Positions 1 to 11,300 of a DNA stretch of 64,000 bases are shown in pieces. The DNA is from Zymoseptoria tritici IPO323 (Eukaryota; Ascomycota; Dothideomycetes; Mycosphaerellales; Mycosphaerellaceae): the NCBI RefSeq assembly GCF_000219625.1, contig NC_018208.1, positions 682,001-746,000 on the forward strand, written 5' to 3'. Every line of letters begins with the position of its first letter. Positions within the stretch are counted from its first letter, which is position 1. The position numbers and the translations under genes are program-made. Below the pieces are notes generated by a model, which was not told the DNA's origin, made no database searches, and saw only the letters and a list, made by a program, of their open reading frames with translations.

Positions 1-1063
1 TCGCCGTGTGGAGATGATCTTGTGAACGGACGTCGCCAGCAATTTCGAGGGTCTTTTCGGCGACCATGACCCAGATATCGGGATTGCGAATTGTGATCGC
101 ACCGAACCACAAGGCTTGAACAGAATCATCGTCTCGTCCTTGCTTCTTGAGAATTTCAGAGAGAAGAGAGTGGGCCTGGAATATCTCCGGATTGATACCA
201 ATGGCCTGTCGACAGAAGTCCGCCGCAATGTCGAGCTGGTCCTCAAAATAGTGCTTGCTCGCGCGCGCAATATAATCTTTGAAGACATGCCCGGGGTCCG
301 GCGCCCTTCTTTTGCGCCCAAGCTTGGCTCTGTGACCCGTACCTCGAGGTCTTCGCTCCTTTACCTCATCGCTGGTCTTTGACATCTTGCCCACTTTTTC
401 GTGCTCGGTACCTTTCAGCAGCTGTCGCCACCCTCCCCGACCGCGTCCGCGCGGTCGTCCACGTTTGGCACCTCTACCACGCACGCTCTGAGTGCTTGCC
501 TCATCGAGAGCAGGTAACTCGGGTTCCTCCAATGCCGACGCAGGATCCGCCTCGAATGGTTCATCGTCAAACTGCAAGTCCTCTTCGCGGTGGTGAGCCT
601 CGTAAATCATTTCCTGCAACGGCAGCTGCGCATCATAAAACGCCTCTCTCGCCTCGTATCGACCGTACCCAGCATGTGTAATGTCAGGTAGCTCCTCGTG
701 CCAAGCAGCCTGAACAGGATTGACTCGACCTGGCTCATCATGTCGAGCCTGAAACTGGCGCATCAATCGCTGCGACTCCGTGAGGTTAGGCTCCGCCGCG
801 GCGTTTGTTCCCAACTGTCCCGAAGATCCAGGTGCGGACTCCGCAGTGGTTGCTTGACTGGCATTATTCCAGGAGGTCCCGGGCCAAGTTCCGTATGGTG
901 AAGCTTGTGTTCCAGAAAAGGCGCCATATGGAGAAGGTTGGGATCCTGGAAGAGTTCCATATGCACTGTAAGATCCGCTTGCAACAGTGGGGTCAGGGTA
1001 TTGAGATGCGGTGTTGACAGTCTGATCCGTGGCGGAGGACTGTCCCACGTTCGAGTTGGCCAT
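1..1063 (-). CDS. sfc4: Transcription factor tau (TFIIIC) subunit Tfc4/Sfc4, N-terminal part, truncated by window edge
   Basis: This is the TPR-containing subunit of TFIIIC, which binds tRNA and other Pol III promoters and recruits TFIIIB in the nucleus. The minus frame is open from an ATG at 1063 to base 1, giving about 354 residues; the rest lies outside the window. The first 130 residues are low-complexity and rich in S/G/P/Y. An acidic stretch follows, then a basic RGRGAKRGRPRGRGRGG segment around residues 195-215 that resembles an AT-hook. The TPR region then begins with HYFEDQLDIAADFCRQAIGI and continues through NPDIWVMVAEKTLEIAGD, the arrangement seen in the GTF3C3/Sfc4 family. The start context is good (ttcaccATGG). 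No intron is needed in this part. The family call rests on TPR similarity and overall layout. Confidence 0.75.
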   Translation of the reverse strand, partial: MANSNVGQSSATDQTVNTASQYPDPTVASGSYSAYGTLPGSQPSPYGAFSGTQASPYGTWPGTSWNNASQATTAESAPGSSGQLGTNAAAEPNLTESQRLMRQFQARHDEPGRVNPVQAAWHEELPDITHAGYGRYEAREAFYDAQLPLQEMIYEAHHREEDLQFDDEPFEADPASALEEPELPALDEASTQSVRGRGAKRGRPRGRGRGGWRQLLKGTEHEKVGKMSKTSDEVKERRPRGTGHRAKLGRKRRAPDPGHVFKDYIARASKHYFEDQLDIAADFCRQAIGINPEIFQAHSLLSEILKKQGRDDDSVQALWFGAITIRNPDIWVMVAEKTLEIAGDVRSQDHLHTA

Positions 1064-1828
1064 GGTGAAGTTTGTCAGATGATGGCGGTTGAGTATCAAC
1101 CGCCGGGTTCAGCGAATTGGTCACCGAGATTGTTCATTGGGCATTTCGAGGACGAGGTCATTGGAAGGTCATATTCATCTTGTCGTTATTGTGACGTGCG
1201 ATGTATGAAGACGAGGCGCAGATGTTCGAGGTTCGACGGGAATCTAAGTCGCTGACATAATCGCGCGCGCTCGACGGAGGCAGGTCCGCAGGTACGTGAG
1301 GGCAGTTGCGGCAGATATCATACCTTACGCAGATCGAGACGACACCCTGACCGGAATTGAGAGCACTGTACTAGACATGTGGCGGTGATGGTTACAATTC
1401 GAAGACTGCTCTATCGAGCTTCGAGTGCTATTGATACATGAGGTACATCGGCTCGTCGAGCGTAAAATGTCGCCAACATCCCTCTGTGTGTGGACATGTC
1501 CAGACTGTGCGAATGCCTCGCAATGACGTCTGCGCATCTCGCTATCCTCAAAGGACACTGAACGGGCTCAGTCACCGCCGTCGACTCGCTTCGGCCTTTG
1601 CATTGCGTCGCAATATCCGAGAGCCTCACCCTTGGCCACTCAGAGACAGAGACAGCTCTTTGCGACCCGTCATGTGGCCGGGAGCATCCCTCGAAATGCT
1701 GAGTCTCTGTAGTCTCTTCTTCGCTTCTTTCTGGAGTGGTATGTTGGAGTATCATGACGCTGTATCTCCTCCGTTCGGACCATTGAAGCTATTCCCTCTG
1801 CCTTCGACCTTTATTAACCACGCTCTTC
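1064..1828. other. Intergenic: Tfc4 promoter and COA6 3' flank
   Basis: Both neighbours are on the minus strand, so this stretch is the upstream region of the TFIIIC gene and the downstream flank of COA6. Only short, overlapping ORFs on both strands are present. None resembles a known protein, and I see no RNA gene. Confidence 0.6.
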
Positions 1829-2292
1829 TCAATTGATCGGCTTCGCGTTCTCCGCCGTCAACTTCTTGATCGTCGCATCTCTCTGGTGTTCCATAACTCT
1901 CCTCTTCTTGAAGTATGTGACCTACAACAAACCCCGATTATTAGCACTCGTCCTTTATTCGCATTCATGATCCCGGTCACGATTCATGTTCTGCTTAGCT
2001 TGATCCAAGCCAACCTCCCTCGTAGTATCTCCCTCAGGAAGATCCAAAGACTTACCCAACTACTCGCACAGACTTTCTCAAACTCCTTCAACTCAGGTGC
2101 ACACGCCGCCCTGGCTTTCGCATCTTCTCTCACGGAGTCCACAATTCCATTCCTCTCTAAACAAGCGAAGAAGTTGTCGCGTCCTTCCCAGCATTGTGCT
2201 CGCGCGGTGCGGTCGGGTGCGATGAAGCCGCCATCGTTCGAGGGTTCGGGAGCTGGAGGCGATGGTGAAGAAGAGCTGGAGAAAAGGCCCAT
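1829..2292 (-). CDS. COA6: Cytochrome c oxidase assembly factor 6 (COA6)
   Basis: COA6 is a small twin-CX9C-like protein of the mitochondrial intermembrane space that helps build the copper site of cytochrome c oxidase. Exons are 2056..2292 and 1829..1921. The 134-nt intron (1922..2055) has ends GTAAGT and TTGTAG. The joined reading frame closes and gives 109 residues. The conserved core is visible: DRTARAQCWEGRDNFFACLE, then IVDSVREDAKARAACAPELK, then a Cys in FEKVCASSW and, across the splice, the basic VTYFKKRRVMEHQRD helix. The Cys spacing and the CW..RD..F.C pattern are those of COA6. The N-terminus MGLFSSSSSPSPPAPEPS is variable in this family. Confidence in identity and intron is high. 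Confidence 0.88.
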
Positions 2293-3697
2293 GGTTGAAG
2301 GAAATGTGTGATTCGCTCGTGTAAAGAGGTTCGTGAGATGAGGACGGATGAGAGCAGGGAGGAAGGTCCAAGTAGAAATGTGTCGAGTCCCTGGTAAAGC
2401 AATCTCTAAGGTATGAACGTGTAATGGACAATTCTTATGAAGTCGGCGTCATGAAGGACCTACATGCCGAGGCCAGAAGTCGTGGCGACTAGAACCATCA
2501 GCTGGAACGACTCGGCAGACGGCGAGCGAATTGCGATGGAACAAAGTGCTTCCTCTTTGCTCCCTGGCCATCATAAGGCGCCTGTCAGACAGGACGTTAG
2601 GTCTTTTGGGAATTGTGAAGCTGCCTGCATACCTTAGCTGCCTTCACACAAGTGCGTGGCATGCCGCTCGGTCAATTCGTGCTTCTGATCCCAGTTGCCA
2701 ACCAGTACGGCCATGCAAACCCATGGAATCTTTCAGGATGAAAGACATGGTTCTCGGAAGATTGGCCGGCTTTTCTGCCTCCCGACGGAAAAGGCAAAGA
2801 AGAGAGGAAGTGAAGAGAACCAGTCAAGGTAATAAGAGGCGTCGGGTTGGTTTGGGAGGGCGAGAGGGGTTGGGATTCAATCTCACACCTCCACCGCAAG
2901 GGCTTCACGCTGGGATGTTCTCTCTCGCCAGCAGTAGGGAAAGACGCAACAAAACAGAAAGATCACATCATACAAGCACGCTCTATATCTTCCCCAACCG
3001 AGACACAATCAAAGGCAAAATGGCTCGCCTCTCACATGTTTTGATGCGATCCCCGTTGTTCGATCGGCCGCACGGTCCCGCTTAGGTGTTCGGGAATGCG
3101 GTGACTGGCCGATGTGAACTAGGAGGTACTGTGAAATGCGCCTAGATTCTCATGCTGCCTATAAGCATTGGACGGTTTGGGTCGGCCGTCCGTCCCTATA
3201 GGCATTCTTGTGACTATCTTGTACTTCTCTTATAGATGTGTACATCTGAGAAACATGGCGACGAGGAGGGAGAGTCTCTCTCTTGTTCCTTCCTCTCTCC
3301 AGCCAAGAAAGCCGCCTCAGGCCACTAGCGCTTCTTCCTCTCTCTCCCACCCACCCGAACAGCAGCGCGCGCCCGACAGCACAGCGCGTGTCGAGACCCA
3401 GCAACGAAACAGTCCCGGATGCCAAACAAACCGCCGAGGCTCCATCATCACTATCCCTTCTCTGCTCTCTAGGTGAGTGTCTGCATGCCGTCGGACCTCT
3501 ATCTCACTGCCACCACCACCTCGCGCGCCGCCCTCCCACATTCCTCCTCCTCCTCCATCACCATCACCATCACCAATACTCCCATGCGACACGATCCATT
3601 CCCTTTGCGCCTCGATCCCTCCTCGCGCATGCCCTCTCACTAACAATGCCGCTATCAGTATTGATCCCACTCCTCCCCACTACCCACACATGTCACC
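2293..3697. other. Intergenic: divergent COA6/Swi1 promoter and Swi1 leader
   Basis: COA6 starts leftwards and Swi1 rightwards from this 1.4-kb region. From about 3280 to 3697 the plus strand is very pyrimidine-rich, with many tct/ccc runs and a (catcac)n tract near 3558-3576, as is common in long 5' leaders of fungal regulatory genes. Several upstream ATGs (for example 3477 and 3646) could form short uORFs. No protein-coding gene is recognisable. Confidence 0.5.
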
Positions 3698-6600
3698 ATG
3701 AACCAAGCAGGATGGGCCAACAACCAGGCCAACATGTACCCGGGTGCCGCCCAGCACCTTAATCCTCAAGCCATGAACTACAACTTCGACGTCAACCAAT
3801 TCGCCCAGGGTCTGCAACATCAACAACAACAAGCTCAACAGCAGCAGCAGCAGCAGCAACAACAGCAGAATGGCACATCACAAAATCCCACCCCGAATCC
3901 ACAACAACAACAGCAGTTCGCCGGCCAGAACTTCAACCCGGCCTCCGTCGTCCCGGCGAAACGTCCTCACGATGGCATGTCCGCCTCGCCTGTTCAACCA
4001 TCACAAGTATCGCGCTCCCAGACTCCATCCTACGGCGGATACCCGAACGCCCAGCAGCCTTTTCCCAACGCGCCGACACCATACCAGCATCTTCAACAAC
4101 CCGGTTCGAACAACGCGACTCCCTCTCCAACGATGCAGAACCAGCCTTTCCGACCACCACAACAACCGCGCATGAACAATGCCTCGCCGAGTCCATTCCC
4201 GCAGCAGCAGCAACCCCCACAAGGCAACTTTGCTGGACAAATGCCGCCCGGCGCGCCGCAGACTATGAATCAGGGCAATGGGATGACGCCGCAGAACGCC
4301 ATGGCCCAGTATGGTCAGCAGTATGGGATGAGCCCGGGAATGTCTATGCCGGCTGGTATGCCAAACGCGATGGCGCAACAGATGGGAAACATGGCGAATA
4401 TCGCAAACATGCCTCAGGATGCGCAGAGACAATATCAGCTGAAGCTGATGCAGCATCAACAGGCGCTGCGTATGCAGAGTGGCATGGCCAACGCGCGCAT
4501 GGCTGCTGGACAGCCCGGGCAACCCGGACAAATGAGCAATCTCGCCGCGATCCAGCAGCAACAGCAACAGCAGCGACAGGCAGCGGGACAGATGGCGAAC
4601 GGACAAGCTACAGCTACGAGCCAGGCGCAAGCTCAGAGCATGCACTTGCAGGCGGAGAAGCGGAAAGCTTTCATCAAGCAATTGCACGGGTATGCGCAGC
4701 AGCAAGGACGACAATTCAACCCGCAGCCGCAGGTGGCCGGGAAGCCGTTGGACCTCTACACATTGTTCAATTATGTGATCTCCAATGGCGGCTCGCAGCA
4801 AATCGAACGTCAGGGACAATGGCCAGGTATTGCCGCGAAGATGCAGTTTCCACCGAATGCAGTGGAGGAGATCAAAGCAACGTACCTGAACGATGTCGGC
4901 GCATATGAGCGCGCATGGACACAGGTTAGGTTGCAGCATAAGCAAGATCAGGCTCGAATGCATGCACAGCAGATGGCGGGATATGGTGGAGGACAACAAT
5001 CTCCTACAAAGGCGATACCCGGACCGACTGCACAGACTGCGTATCAGCAGCAAATGCAACAACTGCAGCAGCAGCAGCAGCAAAATCCGCCACCGCAGAG
5101 CACACCCGTCCAGGCAAATGCCGCATTGCCGCAAAATGGTATGACAACTCCTGGGCAATTGATGGGTCCTGGAGCTGGACAGCATCACCGACGGACGAGC
5201 AGCATGAGGCGGCCTGACCAGACGACACCCCAGACCGGACCCGTACCTCCTGGAGCTGGAGCGTCACCTTTGTTGGTGAAGCAACAGCGGCCGCCATCGG
5301 TCAAGCAGGAGAGCAGTGGCGCTGTTATGAAGAGCGAGGAGCCTCAAAGCTCCAACTACGTACCTCAATCGCGATCGATTGAGTCGGACGGCGGGTATGA
5401 CATTCCCGCATTGTTTGAGCTAGGGACGGTGATCGAGCGGGCGAAGCCCAACATGCCGACGGTCGACGAGATGGGTGTGATTGACACGAAAGCCATCACC
5501 CTGAGTCTGGCATCTGGCATCCACTCTGAGGTGCGGTATGCACTGGACACGCTGGTCATAATAACATTCGAGACTCGCGTGGCCCTTAATTTGGAGCAAT
5601 GCGAAGATCTACTGGATGTGCTAATAGACTGCGCCGAAGAACAAACCGAGGCCCTCTCAGAAGAGGCCGTCGAGGTCTCGGACGCACTCGACCTCCCCTC
5701 ATACGAAGACGTCCTCCGCAACAACAAAATCGAAGCCGATACCTTGCAAGACGTCCCTGAGTTTGGCACGCAAGCCTATGACCTCGATCGCGCTGCTGAC
5801 AGACTCATTGCAATCACGACCATCCTTCGCAATTTCTCCTTTTACGAATTCAACCACCGCCTGCTCACGTCCTCCACGGCGATCAAATGGCTGAGCAACA
5901 CCATCCGTCTTCTCGGCACGCGTAATATGCTTTTGAGGACTCACCACAACACTCAGGACTTCTACAAGGACATCGTCATCTTCCTCTCCAACGTCACGCA
6001 GACGCTTGAGATCCCATCTCGCGAAGATGCGCTGCATTTACTCCACTTCCTCCTCGCTTTTGCCCCACAACCCGCTCCCTCTTTCGCCAATAGCACGAGC
6101 ACTCCACCTACACTCTCATTCACACCCTACGTTCCGTCTCTCCACCGCTACCTGCCTCCAGCGGTCGACTCCCTCGCCAAACTCCTCGCTCGTCAAGACC
6201 CTAACCGTGGCTTCTACCGCTCCATCTTCTCCAGCTCCAACAATTCCTCCCTGGACAGCAGCGCCGAGGAATCTCCTCTCGATCTTCTAACCCGTTCCTT
6301 CGCCCTCTCAATCTCCATCCTCCCCGACCGCACCGCCGTGCCTCATCCTTCCAACTCGACCCAACTCCGCCTCGTGGAAGCTCGCAAAGCACACCTCACA
6401 CAAGGAATGCTAGCCGCAGACATCCTCACCACGCTCCTGCCGAACGATGATGTCGGAGCCATAAGGGCGAGGAGCTGGATCGAGAGCGAAGATGGATGGG
6501 TTGTGGGACTGTTGAACCTCGCGGCGCTATTGAGCGTGGATCGAGGCGGTATGAATGGACAGAAGGGAGGACTGGGACTAGATCAAGAAGCCGCGAGGGG

Positions 6601-6874
6601 AGTAGGGCAGAGATGTCTCGGTATGGTGAGACGATTAGCGGAGAGGGCGAGGAAGGCGCCTGTAGAGAGCGATGGCGTTAATGGGACGAGTGAAGGTGAT
6701 GATGAGGATGCGCTGTCGTATGAACAATTGGTCAGGGAACACAAGAGCCGACCCAAGTGGGAGGGTATCCCGCAAGGACATGCGATTTTGGGCGCGTTGA
6801 TGATGCCTAGCACGGACAAGGTCGCGTTGGGCTTGCTTTGTGGATTGCATGAGATGGCGATGCAGAGTGTATGA
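3698..6874 (+). CDS. SWI1: SWI/SNF chromatin-remodelling subunit Swi1 (ARID domain)
   Basis: The product is the ARID subunit of the SWI/SNF complex, which targets nucleosome remodelling to promoters. It is a single open frame of 1058 residues. The first 320 residues are dominated by Q, N, P and M, with a near-pure poly-Q run at about residues 40-58 coded by mixed CAA/CAG. The ARID/BRIGHT DNA-binding fold spans roughly residues 322-410 (AFIKQLHGYAQQQG, KPLDLYTLFNYVISNGG, then the W of QWPGIAAKM and the YERAW end). A second Q/P-rich linker follows. From about residue 566 (GYDIPALFELGTVIERAKP) to the C-terminus is the helical SWI1-family domain with NFSFYEFNHRLL and DIVIFLSNVTQTLEIPS. The ATG at 3698 has a good context (caccATGA). 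No intron is needed. The long antisense frame inside it is a codon-bias shadow. Confidence 0.9.
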   Translation: MNQAGWANNQANMYPGAAQHLNPQAMNYNFDVNQFAQGLQHQQQQAQQQQQQQQQQQNGTSQNPTPNPQQQQQFAGQNFNPASVVPAKRPHDGMSASPVQPSQVSRSQTPSYGGYPNAQQPFPNAPTPYQHLQQPGSNNATPSPTMQNQPFRPPQQPRMNNASPSPFPQQQQPPQGNFAGQMPPGAPQTMNQGNGMTPQNAMAQYGQQYGMSPGMSMPAGMPNAMAQQMGNMANIANMPQDAQRQYQLKLMQHQQALRMQSGMANARMAAGQPGQPGQMSNLAAIQQQQQQQRQAAGQMANGQATATSQAQAQSMHLQAEKRKAFIKQLHGYAQQQGRQFNPQPQVAGKPLDLYTLFNYVISNGGSQQIERQGQWPGIAAKMQFPPNAVEEIKATYLNDVGAYERAWTQVRLQHKQDQARMHAQQMAGYGGGQQSPTKAIPGPTAQTAYQQQMQQLQQQQQQNPPPQSTPVQANAALPQNGMTTPGQLMGPGAGQHHRRTSSMRRPDQTTPQTGPVPPGAGASPLLVKQQRPPSVKQESSGAVMKSEEPQSSNYVPQSRSIESDGGYDIPALFELGTVIERAKPNMPTVDEMGVIDTKAITLSLASGIHSEVRYALDTLVIITFETRVALNLEQCEDLLDVLIDCAEEQTEALSEEAVEVSDALDLPSYEDVLRNNKIEADTLQDVPEFGTQAYDLDRAADRLIAITTILRNFSFYEFNHRLLTSSTAIKWLSNTIRLLGTRNMLLRTHHNTQDFYKDIVIFLSNVTQTLEIPSREDALHLLHFLLAFAPQPAPSFANSTSTPPTLSFTPYVPSLHRYLPPAVDSLAKLLARQDPNRGFYRSIFSSSNNSSLDSSAEESPLDLLTRSFALSISILPDRTAVPHPSNSTQLRLVEARKAHLTQGMLAADILTTLLPNDDVGAIRARSWIESEDGWVVGLLNLAALLSVDRGGMNGQKGGLGLDQEAARGVGQRCLGMVRRLAERARKAPVESDGVNGTSEGDDEDALSYEQLVREHKSRPKWEGIPQGHAILGALMMPSTDKVALGLLCGLHEMAMQSV
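3818..3868 (+). repeat. CAA/CAG trinucleotide tract (poly-Q)
   Basis: About 50 bases of mixed CAA and CAG codons inside the Swi1 gene encode an almost continuous glutamine run. Shorter tracts lie at 3901-3915, 4552-4572 and 5047-5080. Such tracts are expected to vary in length between strains. Confidence 0.8.
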
Positions 6875-8374
6875 GGTTGGAAGGGAGAATGATGGAATTC
6901 ATGATTTGTGGGTGCCAGATGAGAGCATGTGGAAAAGGTGTTTGGGTATGGAGATGGGCGTACAGACGGGAATTGGGTCTGTGTGGTGGTGCGGGGAGAG
7001 ACGAGATGAACTGTATAGTCCAACGAAATTACTTGTGAATTCATGTATACTTCTGTTCTATACCAGCAAAACCCTCCATCGACGTTGCGTATCTGTGCAC
7101 ATCTACACCTCTATCTCACGAGCATAGCCAAGGGCCTCAGCGCGGAGAACGGAGTCACGGACGAAGAATCTATCCTATCCTCCGTGCCCGGCTCATCCAT
7201 GAGGATCGTCACACTACTGGAGGTACTGACTTCCTTCTCGATCGAAAAGCCCACCCAAGCACGGCTCTCCACGCTAAAAATCTCCCTCCGCGGATCTCAG
7301 GGAAATAAAGTTACATCAGGTAGCTCGAGATCGGCGGATGGAGGTACATGCAGGTGTGCCACGTTGTTTGCGAGATTTGCCGGGGTATGAACGTGGAGTT
7401 GTGGTTGTTTTTGTTGGGAGACCAACTCGAGCAGACCGTCGCGAGTGCCAGGGAACGGTGAAGGCGTTGCGACTTGGCGGGTTATTTTCACGATCAAGTG
7501 TCGAAGGTTATGCCTGCACAAATCCAGCAAATGCCTTACAATGTGCGGCTCTCGCAAGTCCCGAATGAACTTCCAACTGAGATGTTCCTTGATTCGGATA
7601 GGGAAAGCTTTGCCGGTTGAAGTCCGGGCTTGGCTGGGGCTTGCATAAATCTTGGCTGATGAAATGCTGAAGTTTTTGTGAATCGTCTTTGAGTTTGTGC
7701 AAACGAAGTTATGAACAGGGGTGTGCACAATAGCCCCATAGTCTCCATCTTTACAGCCCACTTCCTCCTGTAACTGTTGCACAAAGGATTCTAGGCCACG
7801 ATCGCCACCCGACTGCCACTTCCACTTCCACGTGTCGCTGCTCCAGTTTCATGACTCCTTGTGGAGTCGAGATTCCGGGAGCACAAGAAAAGTACATCCG
7901 TATACATAAAATCGGAAGACTGGTGAGAGAGAGGATGCGATGCGGCTGCAAGAACTTTTTCATGGGCGGATCGCACAAAAGCTTGGCCTCCCGCTATTGA
8001 TGTATGACGACAAACTGCACCAGTCGTATGGAATGCGAATCGCCGTTAAACTCCGAATGAGTGAGCACAATTGAGTGGACCATGTCGCCGCTCTCCGGTA
8101 ACGTGAGGGCGGAGGTTCTACTTCGACCCGTTCCCTGAGTCGCTTTTGTTTATTATACACCCGCCCGCCCCCCGCTCTCTCTTTTTGACCTCACTTCATT
8201 GATACAGATTCCTTTGCCCTAACGAGATTGCTTGCGGATCCGTTGCCAAGCCGGGAATTCCTGCAATCCCTCGGACTGCGCTGTTTTGTTGTTGTCTTCA
8301 GCAGCAGCAGCATCGAGTGACTTTTCCTTGTCCTGACTGGCATCTCCTTGCATTGCATCGCAATACAAGCAGCC
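6875..8374. other. Intergenic: Swi1 3' flank and ABC-transporter promoter; unresolved minus-strand frame
   Basis: This is a 1.5-kb gap between two plus-strand genes. On the minus strand a frame is open from about 7837 down to a stop at 7297, but it has no convincing ATG. It includes GGDRGLESFVQQLQEEVGC and, after a possible intron, REPHIVRHLLDLCRHNLRHL, ending ELPDVTLFP. It could be the 3' exons of an unrecognised gene or chance. From about 8160 to 8374 the plus strand looks like a fungal promoter and leader with CT-rich runs. Confidence 0.35.
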
Positions 8375-11300
8375 ATGGCCACAGGCGGGAGCGCGAGCAC
8401 GCCCATCGTGGGAGACTACAACCCGGAGCGAGTCGAGCAATTATTCGACATTCCCAGGCCGGAGCAGGGCAACATCTACGTCGAGGCTGAGAATGCCGCA
8501 CGAACACCATCTGGAGCGCAAGAATCGCAACTCTCCGGCTCCACTCCCGGCATCAACACTGCTGATCATGCCGATGATTCGTACCTCACAGCAAACGGCA
8601 GAGAGGCGGCCGAGAGCATCAACGACGATAAGAAGTCCTCCGGCTTCAACAGCGATGACGATCAGCCCATCAACGCAGAGGAGCGCAATATTCTCAGGCG
8701 ACTGGCCACAAACTCGCGCCGCTCAATGAATAACACGAACGAAGACCCGGAAGCTCTGCAAAGGACGGGAACGCTCGACGGCCTCGGTATGGACGACCCG
8801 GTCTTTGATCCGAACAGCCCGCGTTTCGACCTCTACAAGTGGTTGAAGCTCACCCTCAAATTGGTCAACGATGAGGACATCAAGATCAAGCGTTCCGGTC
8901 TTGCTTTCAAGGACTTGCACGTCAGTGGAAGCGGCTCAGCGCTCAACTTGCAGCCGACTGTCAGCAGCATGTTGAGTGCTCCTCTGCGAATAGGGGAGAT
9001 GTTCAGCATGGCAAAGAAACCTCACAAGCAAATCCTGCGCAGCTTTGACGGTCTGATGAAGAGCGGAGAGCTACTGATCGTGCTTGGTCGTCCGGGTTCA
9101 GGCTGCAGTACTCTTCTCAAATCCCTGACCGGTCAAATGCATGGTCTTACGATGGATGAGAAGACCACCATTCACTACAACGGTATCGATCAGAAGCAGA
9201 TGATCAAGGAGTTCCAGGGTGAAGTTATCTACAATCAAGAGGTGGACAAGCACTTCCCGCATTTGACAGTCGGTCAGACGCTCGAGCATGCCGCGGCGTT
9301 GAGAATGTCGCAGCAACGACCTCTTGGGACTTCCCGTCAGAGTGCGGTGGAGTACCTCACGCAGGTCGTCATGGCTGTGTACGGGCTCAGTCACACATAC
9401 AACACCAAGGTCGGCAATGACTTCGTCCGTGGTGTCAGTGGAGGAGAGCGAAAGCGTGTCTCCATCGCTGAGATGGCTCTCGCCGGCTCGGCTTTGGCAG
9501 CTTGGGACAACTCGACTCGTGGTCTCGACTCCGCCACTGCCCTCACATTCATCAAGGCTCTCCGTCTCAATGCCGACCTCGTTGGATCCGCACACGCCGT
9601 CGCTATCTACCAAGCATCTCAAGCCATCTACGATCTCTTCGACAAGGCGATTGTCCTGTATGAAGGCCGCGAGATTTTCTTCGGTAAGGCGAGTGTCGCG
9701 AAGAAGTACTTTGAGGACATGGGCTTCTACTGCCCCTCCCGACAGACGACAGGAGACTTCCTCACCTCCGTCACCAACCCCGCAGAACGCCAACTCCGCG
9801 AAGGCTACGAAGACCGCGCTCCACGCACCGCCGACGACTTTGAAAAGTACTGGCACGATTCGCCCGAGTACCAGACCCTTCAGAAGGAAATTCAGGCATA
9901 CGAGGAGGAGTACCCCGTCGGCAACTCCTCCGAACTCGAAGCTTTCCGCAGCTTCAAGAACGACAACCAAGCCAAGCACGCCCGCCCGAAGTCCCCTTAC
10001 GTCGTCTCCGTGCCCATGCAGATCAAGCTCAACACCAAGCGATCCTGGCAGCGCATCTGGGGTGACAAGGCGCAGACCTTCACGCCCATGATCTTCAACG
10101 TCATCATCGCTCTCATCATCGGTTCCATCTTCTTCAACAGTCCACCTGCGACTTCCGCCTTCACTGCGAGAGGAGCTGTGCTGTTCTTTGCTATTCTGAT
10201 CAACGCTCTGTCGGCCATCTCGGAAATCAACTCGCTATACGATCAACGTCCGATTGTGGAAAAGCATAAATCCTATGCTTTCTACCATCCTGCAACAGAA
10301 GCAATCGCCGGTATCGTCATGGATGTGCCGCTGAAATTCGTGGTCGCCGTGTGCTTCAACTTAGTGCTGTACTTCATGTCTGGCCTCCGACGCGAACCGG
10401 CGCAGTTCTTCCTGTTCTTCCTCATCGCTTTCGTGTCGACTTTCGTCATGAGCGCCGTGTTCCGAACATTGGCTGCGCTGACCAAGACGATCTCCCAAGC
10501 TATGGCGCTGTCCGGAGTCATGGTCCTCGCACTGGTCATCTACACAGGGTTCGTTGTGCCAACCAAGTACATGAAGCCGTGGTTTGGCTGGATTCGATGG
10601 ATCAACCCGATCTTCTACGCTTTCGAGATTCTCGTCGCCAACGAGTTCCACGCAAGAGAGTTCGAGTGCTCGCAGTTCATCCCAACCTACACTCAGTTCG
10701 GCGGTGAGACTTTCATCTGCAGCGTCGTTGGCGCTGTTGCCGGTGAGCTCACCGTCACCGGAGATGCTTACATCGCCGAGATGTATGGCTACTACTACTC
10801 GCACGTGTGGAGGAACTTCGGTATCCTGCTGGCCTTCTTCTTCGCTTTCATGGTCATCTACTTTGTCGCTGTCGAGCTCAACTCCAGCACTTCCTCCACC
10901 GCCGAGGTCCTGGTCTTCCGCCGTGGACATGTTCCCGCTTACATGCAGAACATTGACAAGCCTGGGAAGGAAGATGGCGAGGCTGCTGCCGCTGAGAAGG
11001 GACCTGAGAAAGGTGACGAGGGCGGCGACGTTAGCGCCATCCCACCACAGACTGACATCTTCACTTGGCGCGACGTGGACTATGATATTGAGATCAAGGG
11101 CGAGCCGCGCCGACTCCTCGACCACGTCTCTGGCTGGGTCAAGCCAGGTACTCTGACCGCTCTGATGGGAACTTCTGGAGCCGGAAAGACCACCCTTCTC
11201 GATGTGCTCGCCCAACGTACCACTATGGGTGTTGTTACCGGAAACATGTTCGTCAATGGCGCTCCTCTCGATGATTCTTTCCAGCGCAAGACTGGGTACG

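Noticed and set aside
4001..5188. 395-codon antisense frame opposite Swi1
   Set aside because: A Leu/Arg/His-rich shadow of the Q-rich sense codons.
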